Both the position numbers and the translations under genes were made by a program. A DNA stretch of 64,000 nt from Homarus americanus. Taxonomy: Eukaryota > Arthropoda > Malacostraca > Decapoda > Nephropidae. Below are positions 54,840 through 64,000 of the stretch, piece by piece. The notes beneath the pieces were generated by a model. That model was given only the letters and a program-made list of their open reading frames with translations, did no database searches and had not been told where the DNA came from. The stretch covers positions 2,788,724 through 2,852,723 of the forward strand of contig NW_024732415.1 in NCBI RefSeq assembly GCF_018991925.1. Direction: 5' to 3'. Numbering within the stretch: position 1 is the first letter of the stretch; every line of letters begins with the position of its first letter.

Positions 54840-55078
54840 GGTTGATTGTGGGTGGGGTAGATTGATGGCAAGTTGAATTAAGTGGGTTGGCAGTGGGTTG
54901 AATGGGTTGCTGGTGGGTTAGTGGTGGGTTGACGATAGAGTTAATGAGTTGACGATAGGTGGAGTGGGTTGATGGTGGTTTGATAAAAGAGAGTGAGTTG
55001 ACTGTCAACTGAGTGGGATGATGGTGAAGTGAGTGGGTTTATGGTGGGTTGATAGTGGGTTGACGGTGGGTTAGGGAT
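54840..55078. repeat. degenerate GGGTTGATGGTG minisatellite
   Basis: About 18 irregular GTGGGTTGATAGTG-like units, period 11-17 bp. Confidence 0.85.
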
Positions 55079-55394
55079 AAGCCTCACCAAAACATACTAT
55101 AACTCTACCCACAATATGAGCTCAGTGATGACCGTCTGTTTCCGTCACTTTCAGATCTGGTCAGCTGTTGTGATCCAGGTCAGGCCTTACCTCACCTCCC
55201 TACCCGCGGTCAGTACCTTCCTCACACTCCTCAGTTGTTCCTAGTAAAAAAAAAAAAAAAAAACTCCAACGTAAGCATTAGACGCATGGACGTTCGTCTG
55301 GCGATGTGAGCTTAACGGAGGTATTGCTGGATAAAAGGGAACGCCTGGCGCACGCTGCCTAAATGTTTTTGTTGGTGTTTTTATTTTTTTATTA

Positions 55395-56470
55395 TTTGAT
55401 ATCGTAGATAAAACATTAAAATATCGTAGATAAAACATTAATGTATCGCAGATAAAACATTACTGTATCGTAGATAGAACATTAATGCATCGTAGATAAA
55501 ACATTAATGTATCGTAGATAAAACTTTAATGTATCGTAGATAAAACATTAATGTATCGTAGATAAAACTTTAATGTATCGTAGATAGAACATTAATGTAT
55601 CGTAGATAAAACATTAATGTATCGTAGATAAAACTTTAATGTATCGTAGATAAAACATTAATGTATCGTAGATAAAACATTAGTGTATCGTAGATAAAAC
55701 ATTAATGTATCGTAGATAAAACATTAGTGTATCGTAGATAGAACATTAATGTATCGTAGATAAAACATTAGTGTATCGTAGATAGAACATTAATGTATCG
55801 TCGATAGAACATTAATGCATCGTAGATAAAACATTAATGTATCGTAGATAAAACAATGTATCGTAGATAGAACATTAATGTATCGTAGATAAAACATTAA
55901 TGTATCGTAGATAGAACATTAATGTGTCGTAGATGAAACATTAATGTAGAACATTAATGTATCGTAGATAAAACATTAATGTATCGTAGATAGAACGTAG
56001 AACATTAATGTATCATTAATGTATCGATAGAACATTAATGATAGAACATTAATGTAGATAAAACATTAGATAAAACATTAATGCATCGTAGATAAAACAT
56101 TAATGTATCGTAGACAAAACATTAATGTATCGTAGACAAAACATTAATGTATCGTAGACAAAACATTAATGTATCGTAGATAGAACATTAATGTATCGTC
56201 GATAGAACATTAATGCATCGTAGATAAAACATTAATGTATCGTAGACAAAACATTAATGTATCGTAGACAAAACATTAATGTATCGTAGACAAAACATTA
56301 ATGTATCGTAGATAAATCATTAATGTATCGTCGATAAAACATTAATGTATCGTCGATAAAACATTAATGTATCGTCGATAAAACATTAATGTATCGTCGA
56401 TAAAACATTTATGTATCGTAGATAGTAAATTAATGTATCGTAGATTGAGCAGTGATGTATCGTAGAAAAA
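55395..56470. repeat. 22 bp satellite, nearly 50 copies
   Basis: Unit ACATTAATGTATCGTAGATA plus AA. Recurrent variants (GATAGA for GATAAA, ACTTTAA for ACATTAA, TCGATA for TAGATA, TAGACA) are clustered: four TAGACA units in a row at 56112-56180 and again at 56235-56300, four TCGATA units at 56320-56400. Truncated units lie at 55985-56080. Downstream to about 56790 the motif persists in diverged form. Confidence 0.96.
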
Positions 56471-57002
56471 AACAATATATCGTACACTGATATTATCACA
56501 GACACAATATTGCCTTATCACTGCTAAATAAAATAGATATATCGTAGCTAATCAAAACATTAACATATCGCAGATGAAGCACTGAATTACCATACATGAA
56601 ATATTGATACATATTAGAGAGAATAATTTTAAACGTATTGTAATTATTATATTAACGTATTGTAGATAAAACACTGATATAATGTAGCTACAGAAGACCC
56701 TGACGTATCGTAGCTAGGTAAAACAATCATATATCGTTGATGTCTACAACACTAATGTATACTAATATGTAAAACACTAAAGTACAGTACACATGACACA
56801 TTAATGTTACAGTGCCCAGCTTGTCAATGTTGTCAAAATGTTGTTTATACACAGTGCAGCTCTGCCGTGTAAAGGGTTTAATACATAGTTACCCCAACTA
56901 CACAGTATAATAACGTATTTTATATGTTGGTAACGGCTGGTGACTAGAGAGCACAATTTACATGCAGGTGTAGAGGTGATGTTGCCACGGTCGTGATGCG
57001 CT

Positions 57003-57047
57003 TTACAGTACAGTACAGTACAGTACAGTACAGTACAGTACAGTACC
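57003..57047. repeat. CAGTA pentanucleotide repeat
   Basis: Nine units, uninterrupted. Confidence 0.96.
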
Positions 57048-57139
57048 CATAAGCAAGGAATGGAGGACAAGGAACAACATCAAATAAGACAAAATAACAC
57101 CCAGAGTCATGTACGTTATGGTTGATCTTTAGGCACCAA

Positions 57140-57385
57140 TAAGATGTTATCCGTGGCCAGGTGGTCTTAAAAGATGTTATCCGTGGCCAGGTGAACTTAA
57201 AAGATGTTATCCGTGGCCAGGTGAACTTAAAAGATGTTATCCGTGGCCAGGTGAACTTAAAAGATGTTATCCGTGGCCAGGTGAACTTAAAAGATGTTAT
57301 CCGTGGCCAGGTGAACTTAAAAGATATGATCCGTGGCCAGGTGAACTTAAAAGATGTGACCCGTGGCCAGGTGAACCTAAACGCG
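57140..57385. repeat. 30 bp minisatellite, eight copies
   Basis: Unit GATGTTATCCGTGGCCAGGT plus GAACTTAAAA; the last two units show GATATGATC and GATGTGACC. Both strands stay open (LKDVIRGQVN on plus, FTWPRITSFK on minus) because the period is a multiple of three. Each unit carries CCAGGTGAAC, a plausible splice-donor match. Confidence 0.95.
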
Positions 57386-57538
57386 TCTATTTCAAGAGAC
57401 GCTAAACGTTGGAGGCAGCGGTTCAGAAAAACAACTTCATCCTGACTCAGCTGCTGACACAAGACAAAACTGATGACACACACACCAAATACTGCCGGAG
57501 ATGGCTGCCCTTTTAACCCTTACTGCCGGTAATGTAAG

Positions 57539-57612
57539 GGTCATACACCAAAACCTATCATGTTCTTCACTTCAAAATCATCTGCAAGTGGTACAGCTTC
57601 ACGGAACAACCA
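57539..57612 (+). CDS. candidate internal exon, plus strand
   Basis: Upstream CTGCCCTTTTAACCCTTACT with TAAG at 57538 serves as acceptor; downstream GTAAGTG is a strong donor. The open frame enters with two bases and reads SYTKTYHVLHFKIICKWYSF then TEQP, ending in phase 0. The next candidate exon (58172) is phase-compatible and would give a C-terminus TLPPTAPED. No family recognised. Confidence 0.28.
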
Positions 57613-57924
57613 GTAAGTGTTATGGAGTCCCAGTCACTCGAACTAACACAACAAAACATCCACTGTAACTTCAACACCCAGAATTAAACGCTATTAACAG
57701 ATGGTATCGATACTAATATTAATTCTCCTCATAAGCAGTTAAGAGATTCTGGATATTAATAAAATTTAACTAAGAATAAAGAACCGATATTAATACAGAA
57801 ATATCATAAATTCCAAGTAATGCCTGAAGACGGGAACATCTCCTCTGGGATAGTTTTTAAAACCTCATCAGCTCTCTTACTCACCTCACCTCACCTTAAT
57901 ATACAGTCCCAGCCACTACCCACC

Positions 57925-58170
57925 CCCCCTCTTCCTCCTCCTATTCTTCTTCTTCATACTCCTCCTCCTCCTCCTCCTCCTCATATTCTTCTTTTCCCTC
58001 CTACTCTTATTCTTTTCATCCTACCCTACTCCTATTCTTCTTCAACCTCCTCCTCATCCTATTCCCATTCTTGTCCATCATTCTTCTCCTTTTTATTTTC
58101 TTCTTCTTTCTCCTCCTCCTGCTCCTCCTCCTCTTACTATTCTTCTTCACCCCCGTCCTCCACTCCTACA
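57925..58170. repeat. CTT/CTC-rich polypyrimidine tract
   Basis: About 240 bp of CCTCCTCTTCTTC. It directly precedes the CTACAG acceptor at 58171. Confidence 0.9.
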
Positions 58171-58171
58171 G

Positions 58172-58201
58172 ACACTTCCTCCCACAGCCCCAGAAGATTA
58201 A
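58172..58201 (+). CDS. candidate short terminal exon after the 57539 exon
   Basis: Follows CTCCACTCCTACAG. In phase 0 it reads TLPPTAPED and TAA (58199-58201). In another phase the frame (HFLPQPQKIKYQLQDTVM) runs to a GTAGGG donor at 58227. Very short, so weak; listed because phase and acceptor fit. Confidence 0.18.
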   Translation, partial: TLPPTAPED

Positions 58202-58399
58202 ATATCAATTACAGGACACCGTTATGGTAGGGGTGGGGGGGCACGCACTGGTTGACATCCTCAAGGGGCCACACTCATCCTGACGAAAAAACACGGCAGC
58301 TGTTTTAATCAGAGGTGAGGGACATCATTTTCCCAAGTCTAGCAGAGGGAAACCAATCTATTCCCAACTCATCTATCGGTAGTTTCCCTTCCTCTATGA

Positions 58400-58455
58400 G
58401 CAACCCATTCCAACTTATTCCAACCTATTCCAAATCATTTTCCAACCCATTCCTT
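58400..58455. repeat. 10 bp repeat, CCAACCTATT
   Basis: About five copies. Confidence 0.8.
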
Positions 58456-59313
58456 ATACTTCAAAGGAACTGTCGTAATGTTACCACTTAATATAATGAC
58501 CCTTATGGATTATTATGTAACCACGCCATTCAAATTATCTGTCTACAAGGATTCTGCTTTTGTATTGGTCAATGGATCATTCACCAACTAATTATTCTGG
58601 ATCAGGACGACGAACGTTTAAGTGGCTTCATCTGTACACTGACATGATGCTGTGGAGAAAGTTTTCATTCATGGTTCTTATAACCTTGACTTTCTCCATC
58701 TCCCAACTTTTATATTTCCCAAGACGCTCAAGAACCTTATACACGGACTACTTCAACCCTTCCTGCTATTGGGAGAATTACGTGCCAGCAATCTCTTATG
58801 GGAAGACCTTACTGATATATGCGACAGAGGTAAGGAGAGAGGCTTTATTAATATCAAAGTCGATTTGTCTATAACACCAAGAAGTGTCAACTCACACACA
58901 TCACACAACAACCTCAACTCTGCTCACCAAGTACGGCCACAAACTTAGACTGATGATCAACAGATAATCATTACTAATTTATCCTCACTGGCGGTACAAA
59001 TGAGAAGATTGAATTCCTTTTCAAAGAACCTTTCTCTCTCTTGTTTTATATTCTATATACATTCCATAATCTGTCCTTTGCCAGATTTCACTTTGCCGAG
59101 AACACTCAGCGCCTCAACGTATATCATGATGTGTACACTTGTGCCAGTCATCTGGTGGAATGAGGACTAATGCTGCCCGAAGATAAATATCACGGCTCTC
59201 GTCATAAACACTCGTAAACACTTTCTTATGTCTCTAAGTTTATATAATATACGACAGTCCACAACACCTTTTCTTCCTTAAAGATTACCGGTATAAAAAT
59301 ATTATGTAAATAC
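58456..59313. other. no recognisable gene; two overlapping plus frames of about 100 codons
   Basis: Frames 58560-58874 and 58652-58948 overlap in different phases and begin at ATG codons, but neither resembles a family; not called. Confidence 0.4.
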
Positions 59314-59417
59314 CTGTACTGTGTAGACGAGAGCCGGTAAGTCGTCCTTATAACCCATGATGACGTGACCCAACTCCAGCCTCATGTTCCTCCCATCTAG
59401 TTTTCGTAGACGAGAGT
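59314..59417 (-). CDS. candidate internal coding exon, minus strand (strongest exon body)
   Basis: The acceptor is a run of ten T followed by CAG; the donor is ACAG followed by GTATTTAC. The 104 bp exon has one frame fully open: two bases, then SRLRKLDGRNMRLELGHVIM GYKDDLPALVYTVQ (34 codons), ending in phase 0. The composition is that of an ordinary folded protein and is GC-richer than the flanks. CTCTCGTCTAC occurs near both exon ends, a curious direct repeat. No family recognised. Phase fits the 53730-53933 candidate. Confidence 0.45.
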
Positions 59418-59814
59418 CTGAAAAAAAAAATATATCCCCGGTAAATTTTCATCCGAGAATACTGTACATGTGAGCTGTGTAGCCCTGAGTGTACTCTGAC
59501 TAAGGCAGAACGAAAAACAACACACATGGACTCTCAAGGTCAGTTACTCAGATCAGTCGCTTTGACGAATCCATACATACATCTGTAAGGACCTTCCTGG
59601 GGTCTCTGAGATAAGCAGTTATCTTTCCTTCCCGGAAACTAAAGATCCATCCTCCTCCACGATCTACCATCCTCTGTCGCTCACTAGTTGGTGAACCTTC
59701 AGAAAAGATAAATTCCAGACATGTTTTGTTATAGCGAAGTATTATCGTTCACCTTCACAGTCTGGTAGTTGTTACACGAAATCTATCGTTGACCAGCTAA
59801 AATAGCTTAAACCA
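59418..59814. other. no confident feature; open minus-strand stretch
   Basis: On the minus strand a frame of about 50 codons (contains MVDRGGGWIFSFREGKITAY, about 59690-59560) is open without clear splice sites. Confidence 0.35.
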
Positions 59815-60010
59815 ACAGTACACACAGCTATAAGTAAACACAAGCACACACACACAGCTAAAAGTAAACACAAACATACACACACAGCTATAAGTAAACA
59901 CAAGCACACACACACAGCTAAAAGTAAACACAAACATACACACACAGCTAAAAGTAAACACAAGCACACACACACACAGCTAAAAGTAAACGCAAACATA
60001 CACACACACC
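59815..60010. repeat. 30 bp minisatellite, six copies
   Basis: Unit CACACAGCTAAAAGTAAACA plus CAAGCACACA; units alternate CAAGCACA and CAAACATA, so the true repeat is partly a 60 bp dimer. The minus strand reads CVCLCLLLAV decapeptides. Confidence 0.94.
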
Positions 60011-60229
60011 AAAAAACAAACAAACTATAGTCGCAACAAAAGTGTGATGAATCTAGCTCACTAACTTCCTACACGCCTCCAATTTCTTTCATCTCTAACT
60101 CTTATAAACTTTTTCTTATTTTATTTCTCACAACAAAAACATCAATTCCCCTCCTTAAGAAAATCCTCAAGTTGTCTTCCCTTGAATGTTTCTTCGCCAA
60201 GTTCTGATTTTCCTTCCTCAAAGCCCCGA

Positions 60230-60480
60230 TTTTTTTCCTCCTCGAAGCCCTGAATCCTCTCTCCTCGAAGCCCCGAATCCTCCCTCTCAAAAGCCTGAAT
60301 CCTCCCTCCTCGAAGCCCCGAATTCTCCCTCCTCGAAGCCCCGAATCCTCCCTCCTCGAAGCCCCGAATCCTCCCTCTCAAAAGCCTGAATCCCCCTCCC
60401 AAACCCCGAATCCCCCCTCCCCAAACCCCGAATCCCCCCTCCCCAAACCCCGAATCCCCCCTCCCCAAACCCCGAATCCT
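60230..60480. repeat. 23 bp then 22 bp minisatellite (CGAAGCCCCGAATCCTCCCT)
   Basis: The left part uses a 23 bp CTCGAAGCCCCGAATCCTCC unit, the right part a 22 bp CCCAAACCCCGAATCCCCCC unit, about 11 copies in all. Gly/Arg/Phe-rich minus frames are repeat artefacts. Confidence 0.93.
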
Positions 60481-60971
60481 ACTACCCCAAAACCCATAAC
60501 TTCCCTCTACGTTGGTCCTCTTCCACTTCCCCGGAACTCTAAATCTTCCCTCAGTTCAGTTCTATTTCCGCTGGTGATTATCTCCCGTATCAAATGTCGA
60601 TAGGTGTCTTAATCTCCATAATTCACGACGTCTAAAAGGAATTCATTGAGCTCGTGTGAATGTTCGTGTTACATCATCAACATAGTCCTTACTTATGGCA
60701 GATTTCGTGCGTCAGTAAGGACAATGTTGCTCTTGTATTTCCCAGAGATACAGTGACAATATAAACACCTACAGAATTGCTACACTATTCAGCCTTTACA
60801 AAAATAATGACAAAATTAAAATCTAAAAGAGGAATTGAACAAGATGACACGATACCATCAAGGGTGTTCAAGATGGTATTGGATCAAGTTTAGCTTAAGA
60901 CACAGGGTTGAGATACGAAAGACACAGCAAACAGACCGGTCAGTAAATAACAGTGAAATGAAACAGACTTG

Positions 60972-61001
60972 ATGATGATGATGATGATGATGATGATGAG
61001 G
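60972..61001. repeat. GAT microsatellite
   Basis: Nine to ten units. Confidence 0.96.
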
Positions 61002-61180
61002 ATTACCAAGAAAATCATAATGAAATCAAAATACATCTTCAAAACACTCAAACAAAAGACAATCAAAACAAAAGGTAAAAAAAACAACACGGAAATACTG
61101 AAGAATTAAGAAATAAAAATTATGGATAGAAAAAATCGACTATTCACACTTTAAAATAAGTGGTGAGAAGAAAAAATGCC

Positions 61181-61183
61181 CTA

Positions 61184-61226
<43 letters not shown>

Positions 61227-61350
61227 GATGGTGTTTGACAGGTTAATTAAAAAACTCAGTCTCATATGATTTTTCAATTATCAAATTTTTGGGGGGATGA
61301 ACGCATCAAATTTTATATTCAAGATTTTCAGGTATCATGATTAAATGGAT

Positions 61351-61393
<43 letters not shown>
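61181..61393. repeat. opposed GT(21) and CA(20) microsatellites
   Basis: GT run 61181-61222 and CA run 61353-61393, inverted relative to each other across 130 bp. Confidence 0.95.
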
Positions 61394-61395
<2 letters not shown>

Positions 61396-61666
61396 AACAA
61401 AATAAAATAAATGTGTTGTAGTTAAATATTTATAGGGAAAAAATTGGTATTGTTAACATATGTTGTTGTGTTGTGAAAGCCCCGAAATTTAATGTAATTT
61501 GCCTTTTGTAAACACTGTGCCTATAGTCTCTGAATATTTGATTCTGGTCAACATTTTTCCGACGTAAATAAACTTCGAAAAATGATTTAGTGTTCGTACA
61601 GTCTAATTTGTTTTGGGATACTTGAAGAGTCTTACCCAAAGGAAGATAATATGAAGGTACGGAAGA

Positions 61667-61905
61667 AGGAGGAAGAGGAAGAGGAAGAGGAAGAGGAAGA
61701 GGAAGAGGAAGAGGAAGAGGAAGAGGAAGAGGAAGAGGAAGAGGAAGAGGAAGAGGAAGAGGAAGAGGAAGAAGAAGAAGAAGAAGAAGAAAGGCTAATA
61801 AAGAAAAGAAGAAGAAGAAAATGTAAGAATAACAAAAAGAAAGAAGAAAACTAACTAATAAAAGAAGAAGAAGAAGAAGAAGAAGAAGAAGAAGAAGAAG
61901 AAGAA
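61667..61905. repeat. GAGGAA hexanucleotide and GAA trinucleotide repeats
   Basis: GAGGAA about 17 times to 61770, then GAA; a second GAA run at 61863-61905. The poly-Glu and poly-Ser frames are artefacts. Confidence 0.96.
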
Positions 61906-61948
61906 ATTATACAGTAGGAAGACACCGTCAACTGTCAGTGTCTCTCTT

Positions 61949-62130
61949 ACTACTACTACTACTACTACTACTATTACTAGTGTTGTCATATATCAACATA
62001 ACATAATAAGTTAAAATCCTTTGACAAAATATTCGGGTTATTGTGTTGAGTCACAGACAGACAGACAGACAGACAGGCCACGGACGGACGGGCGGACAGA
62101 CAGACAGACAGGCAGGCTCACGGACGGACA
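61949..62130. repeat. TAC and CAGA/CGGA microsatellites
   Basis: TAC run 61949-61977; CAGA and CGGA tetranucleotides 62052-62130. Confidence 0.92.
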
Positions 62131-62231
62131 GACACAAGGCCATCTAAGTCAAGTATTCTGCATATATGAATATTATGTTACATAAGCAGACGTGGCGCAA
62201 CATATCTACGTCATAATAAGGGGATATGGTA

Positions 62232-62419
62232 GAGAGAGAGAGAGACAGAGAGAGAGAGAGAGCGAATAAGTGAGTGAGTGAATGATTGAATAGTGAATAT
62301 GGTGAGAGTAAGTGGACGTGAATAAGAGTGAGCGAGTGAGTGAGTGAATAAGTGTGTGACTGAAGTTGTAAACATTTATGGTCGGGCTGAGGTGTGTTGG
62401 GGTTGATGAATGTCTCTCC

Positions 62420-62471
<52 letters not shown>
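62232..62471. repeat. GA, GAGT and CA(26) microsatellites
   Basis: GA run 62232-62262, GAGTGAGT/GAATGA phrases to 62350, CA run 62420-62471. Confidence 0.93.
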
Positions 62472-62472
<1 letters not shown>

Positions 62473-64000
62473 GAGGCTTCAAAAATAGTATATAAGTACC
62501 TGTGAACACCTGAAGTGACCCCTTTACCTACCTGCTGTGTACATATTCTCTGTGACTTTCATCCTTCCCTCCCTTCCTCATTCCTTTTCTTACTCTTCTT
62601 TTCTTCCTTCATTCTTCTTTCCCTATCTCCCCCCCTGCCAATCTCTCTTTTTTCTTCTCTTCCATTTTCAATTCATCTCTCCCTTCTTCCTAATCTCCCA
62701 TTCTCTCCTCCCTACCGGTTTCCTCTCCGTCCCGACGTATACCTGTTCTTAATCGAGACACATCTGAAGTTTATGATTTATTTTCTAGAAATAAAACAAT
62801 CTTGTTGCTGATCCTCTCCTGTTATGAGTTAAGTTATGGGTAAATAGTCCCTGTACTGTACTGTAGCTGCAGGACAACTCGTGGGTCCTCATGGAGCTGC
62901 CACAATTCTTTACGCTTCAGGCTTGGGAACATTAAACACAATAGGTAATGAATTTCCCTTACTAGTATTTCGTGTCTTATTGAATTTATAGTCCATGGTT
63001 GATACGTTACCATCTGCTACATAAACCCAATATTAAGATGTAATGCAAGCTGTATATAACGAAGTTTACAACAGTGGCGGTAACTTTTATCGTTTATTAA
63101 TAAAACTGTTATTGTTCCAATACTTTCTGACGTGTTCTTTGACGCACAGGCTTATAAAAAGGTGGAGACGTAAAACAAATATTACAGGTTATTATAGTTT
63201 GTTCAATGGAACCTTGTATCTGAGGCCAAGGGTCAGTTTGTAGCAAGGCAGCTGATTGGTTGGCGGACGGACAAGGGAAATGTCACTACGTTTCTCTAGT
63301 ATTTATTCTATCTCTGATAATTTTCGCTCTTAGGGAAACAAATACTAACATGTGAAACGCTCTAATAGAAGAAATATCTTATTTTAATAATTCCTGGATA
63401 CATACAGCTTGGATGATGGATCCTGGCGGGTTGGTATAACAGCAGAGATTGGTAACACTTACTGGCTCAACACTTATAATTCTAACATCAATTTGGCTGT
63501 ATACATACATATCATGTAATGTAAACAACCTAACATGTAAAAACATAAGGTGAATTAATTAAACTGTAAAATCAAGTAATATTTAACATCTCATTGTTTT
63601 CGTTACAACAATGTTCTATTCAAATTATGATTCGTATTTGTTAAAGACTTTCAGCTACCAGTGTTACCAAGTGCCATTACTAGGTCTTTATCTTCACCAT
63701 TTTACACTTAAAAAAAAAAGAACCAATAAATTTTAAATCAATTAATATGGCAACTATAAATTTATCTTGTATTATTACCACTAAATAGGGTTAATTCGGC
63801 TCGGGGGCGGGGGGGGGATAGTTACCATACACTATCAGATATATTTACGATATACTGTAATTGCACAATATACCACACTCACCGCCCACCCGCCCACACA
63901 TAATTCTCGACCTGACTAAAATAACTTACTATAAATGCTACAAATCACAAGAAAGTTCGTGATTTCTAACCATGAGAGAGGGGTGGGGTGGGGGGCTATA
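62472..64000. other. no recognisable gene to the window end
   Basis: Pyrimidine-rich at 62555-62720, otherwise AT-rich. A minus-strand GTAAGTG donor at about 63460 is preceded by 11 open codons (QIDVRIISVEP) but has a poor acceptor. A G run of nine lies near 63812. Confidence 0.45.

Noticed and set aside
56944..57483. 179-codon minus-strand ORF with decapeptide FTWPRITSFK repeats
   Set aside because: The repeat, the CAGTA microsatellite and the opposite strand are all open; only the first ~25 codons look protein-like.
60142..60468. 108-codon Gly-rich minus-strand ORF
   Set aside because: Product of the 22/23 bp minisatellite.
61632..61854. Poly-Ser and poly-Glu proteins
   Set aside because: GAGGAA hexanucleotide repeat read in two directions.

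Overview
The window looks like a piece of a large, repeat-laden arthropod genome, most likely a decapod crustacean such as a crab. The evidence is a very high density of GT, GA, TA and ATT microsatellites, many minisatellites, a run of CCTAA-type telomere-like units, non-LTR retrotransposon 3' ends carrying ATT tails, and decayed hAT transposons. There is no bacterial-style gene organisation. The taxonomic call is inference; I see no gene that fixes the species.

Region 1 (1-10745) is one GC-rich macrosatellite. A conserved ~296 bp AT-richer module occurs 12 times at ~770-1200 bp spacing (one interval 506 bp). The modules are separated by arrays of ~30/31 bp GC-rich units. The minus strand of each module carries a CCAAT / ATGCAAAT octamer / CCAAT cluster. 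The array holds a 439 bp solo LTR (4822-5260) and a 100-N gap (5953-6052), and shows a higher-order duplication of about 4.07 kb.

Region 2 (10746-27.1 kb) is AT-rich. It contains a nearly complete ~2.95 kb hAT transposon with a frameshifted transposase (12692-15641), a second decayed hAT transposase (about 17500-18420), a 443 bp hAT MITE (20801-21243), SINE-like tRNA promoter relics, two near-perfect palindromes, a truncated LINE 3' end and several minisatellites.

Region 3 (27-49 kb) is mostly intron-like or intergenic DNA. It holds microsatellites, a 500 bp homopyrimidine tract, a LINE reverse-transcriptase remnant (28945-29345), two MITE-like inverted-repeat elements (35239-35386, 39586-39803), a telomere-like patch (36352-36411), and candidate exons. 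The best of these are a terminal exon at 31875-31973 followed by an AATAAA, and a start exon at 36176-36257 with a perfect GCCGCCATGG start context and a GTGAGT donor.

Region 4 (49-64 kb) has a 99-codon minus-strand ORF (50090-50389), a LINE ORF2 C-terminus (52535-52795), a 272 bp inverted-repeat element (52869-53140), a 22 bp satellite of nearly 50 copies (55395-56470), three further minisatellites, and a pair of phase-compatible minus-strand candidate exons (59314-59417 and 53730-53933).

No complete host gene can be read. If genes are present they are split by introns of several kilobases. The exon calls rest on open frames plus splice signals only and carry low to moderate confidence. No tRNA, rRNA or CRISPR array was found.
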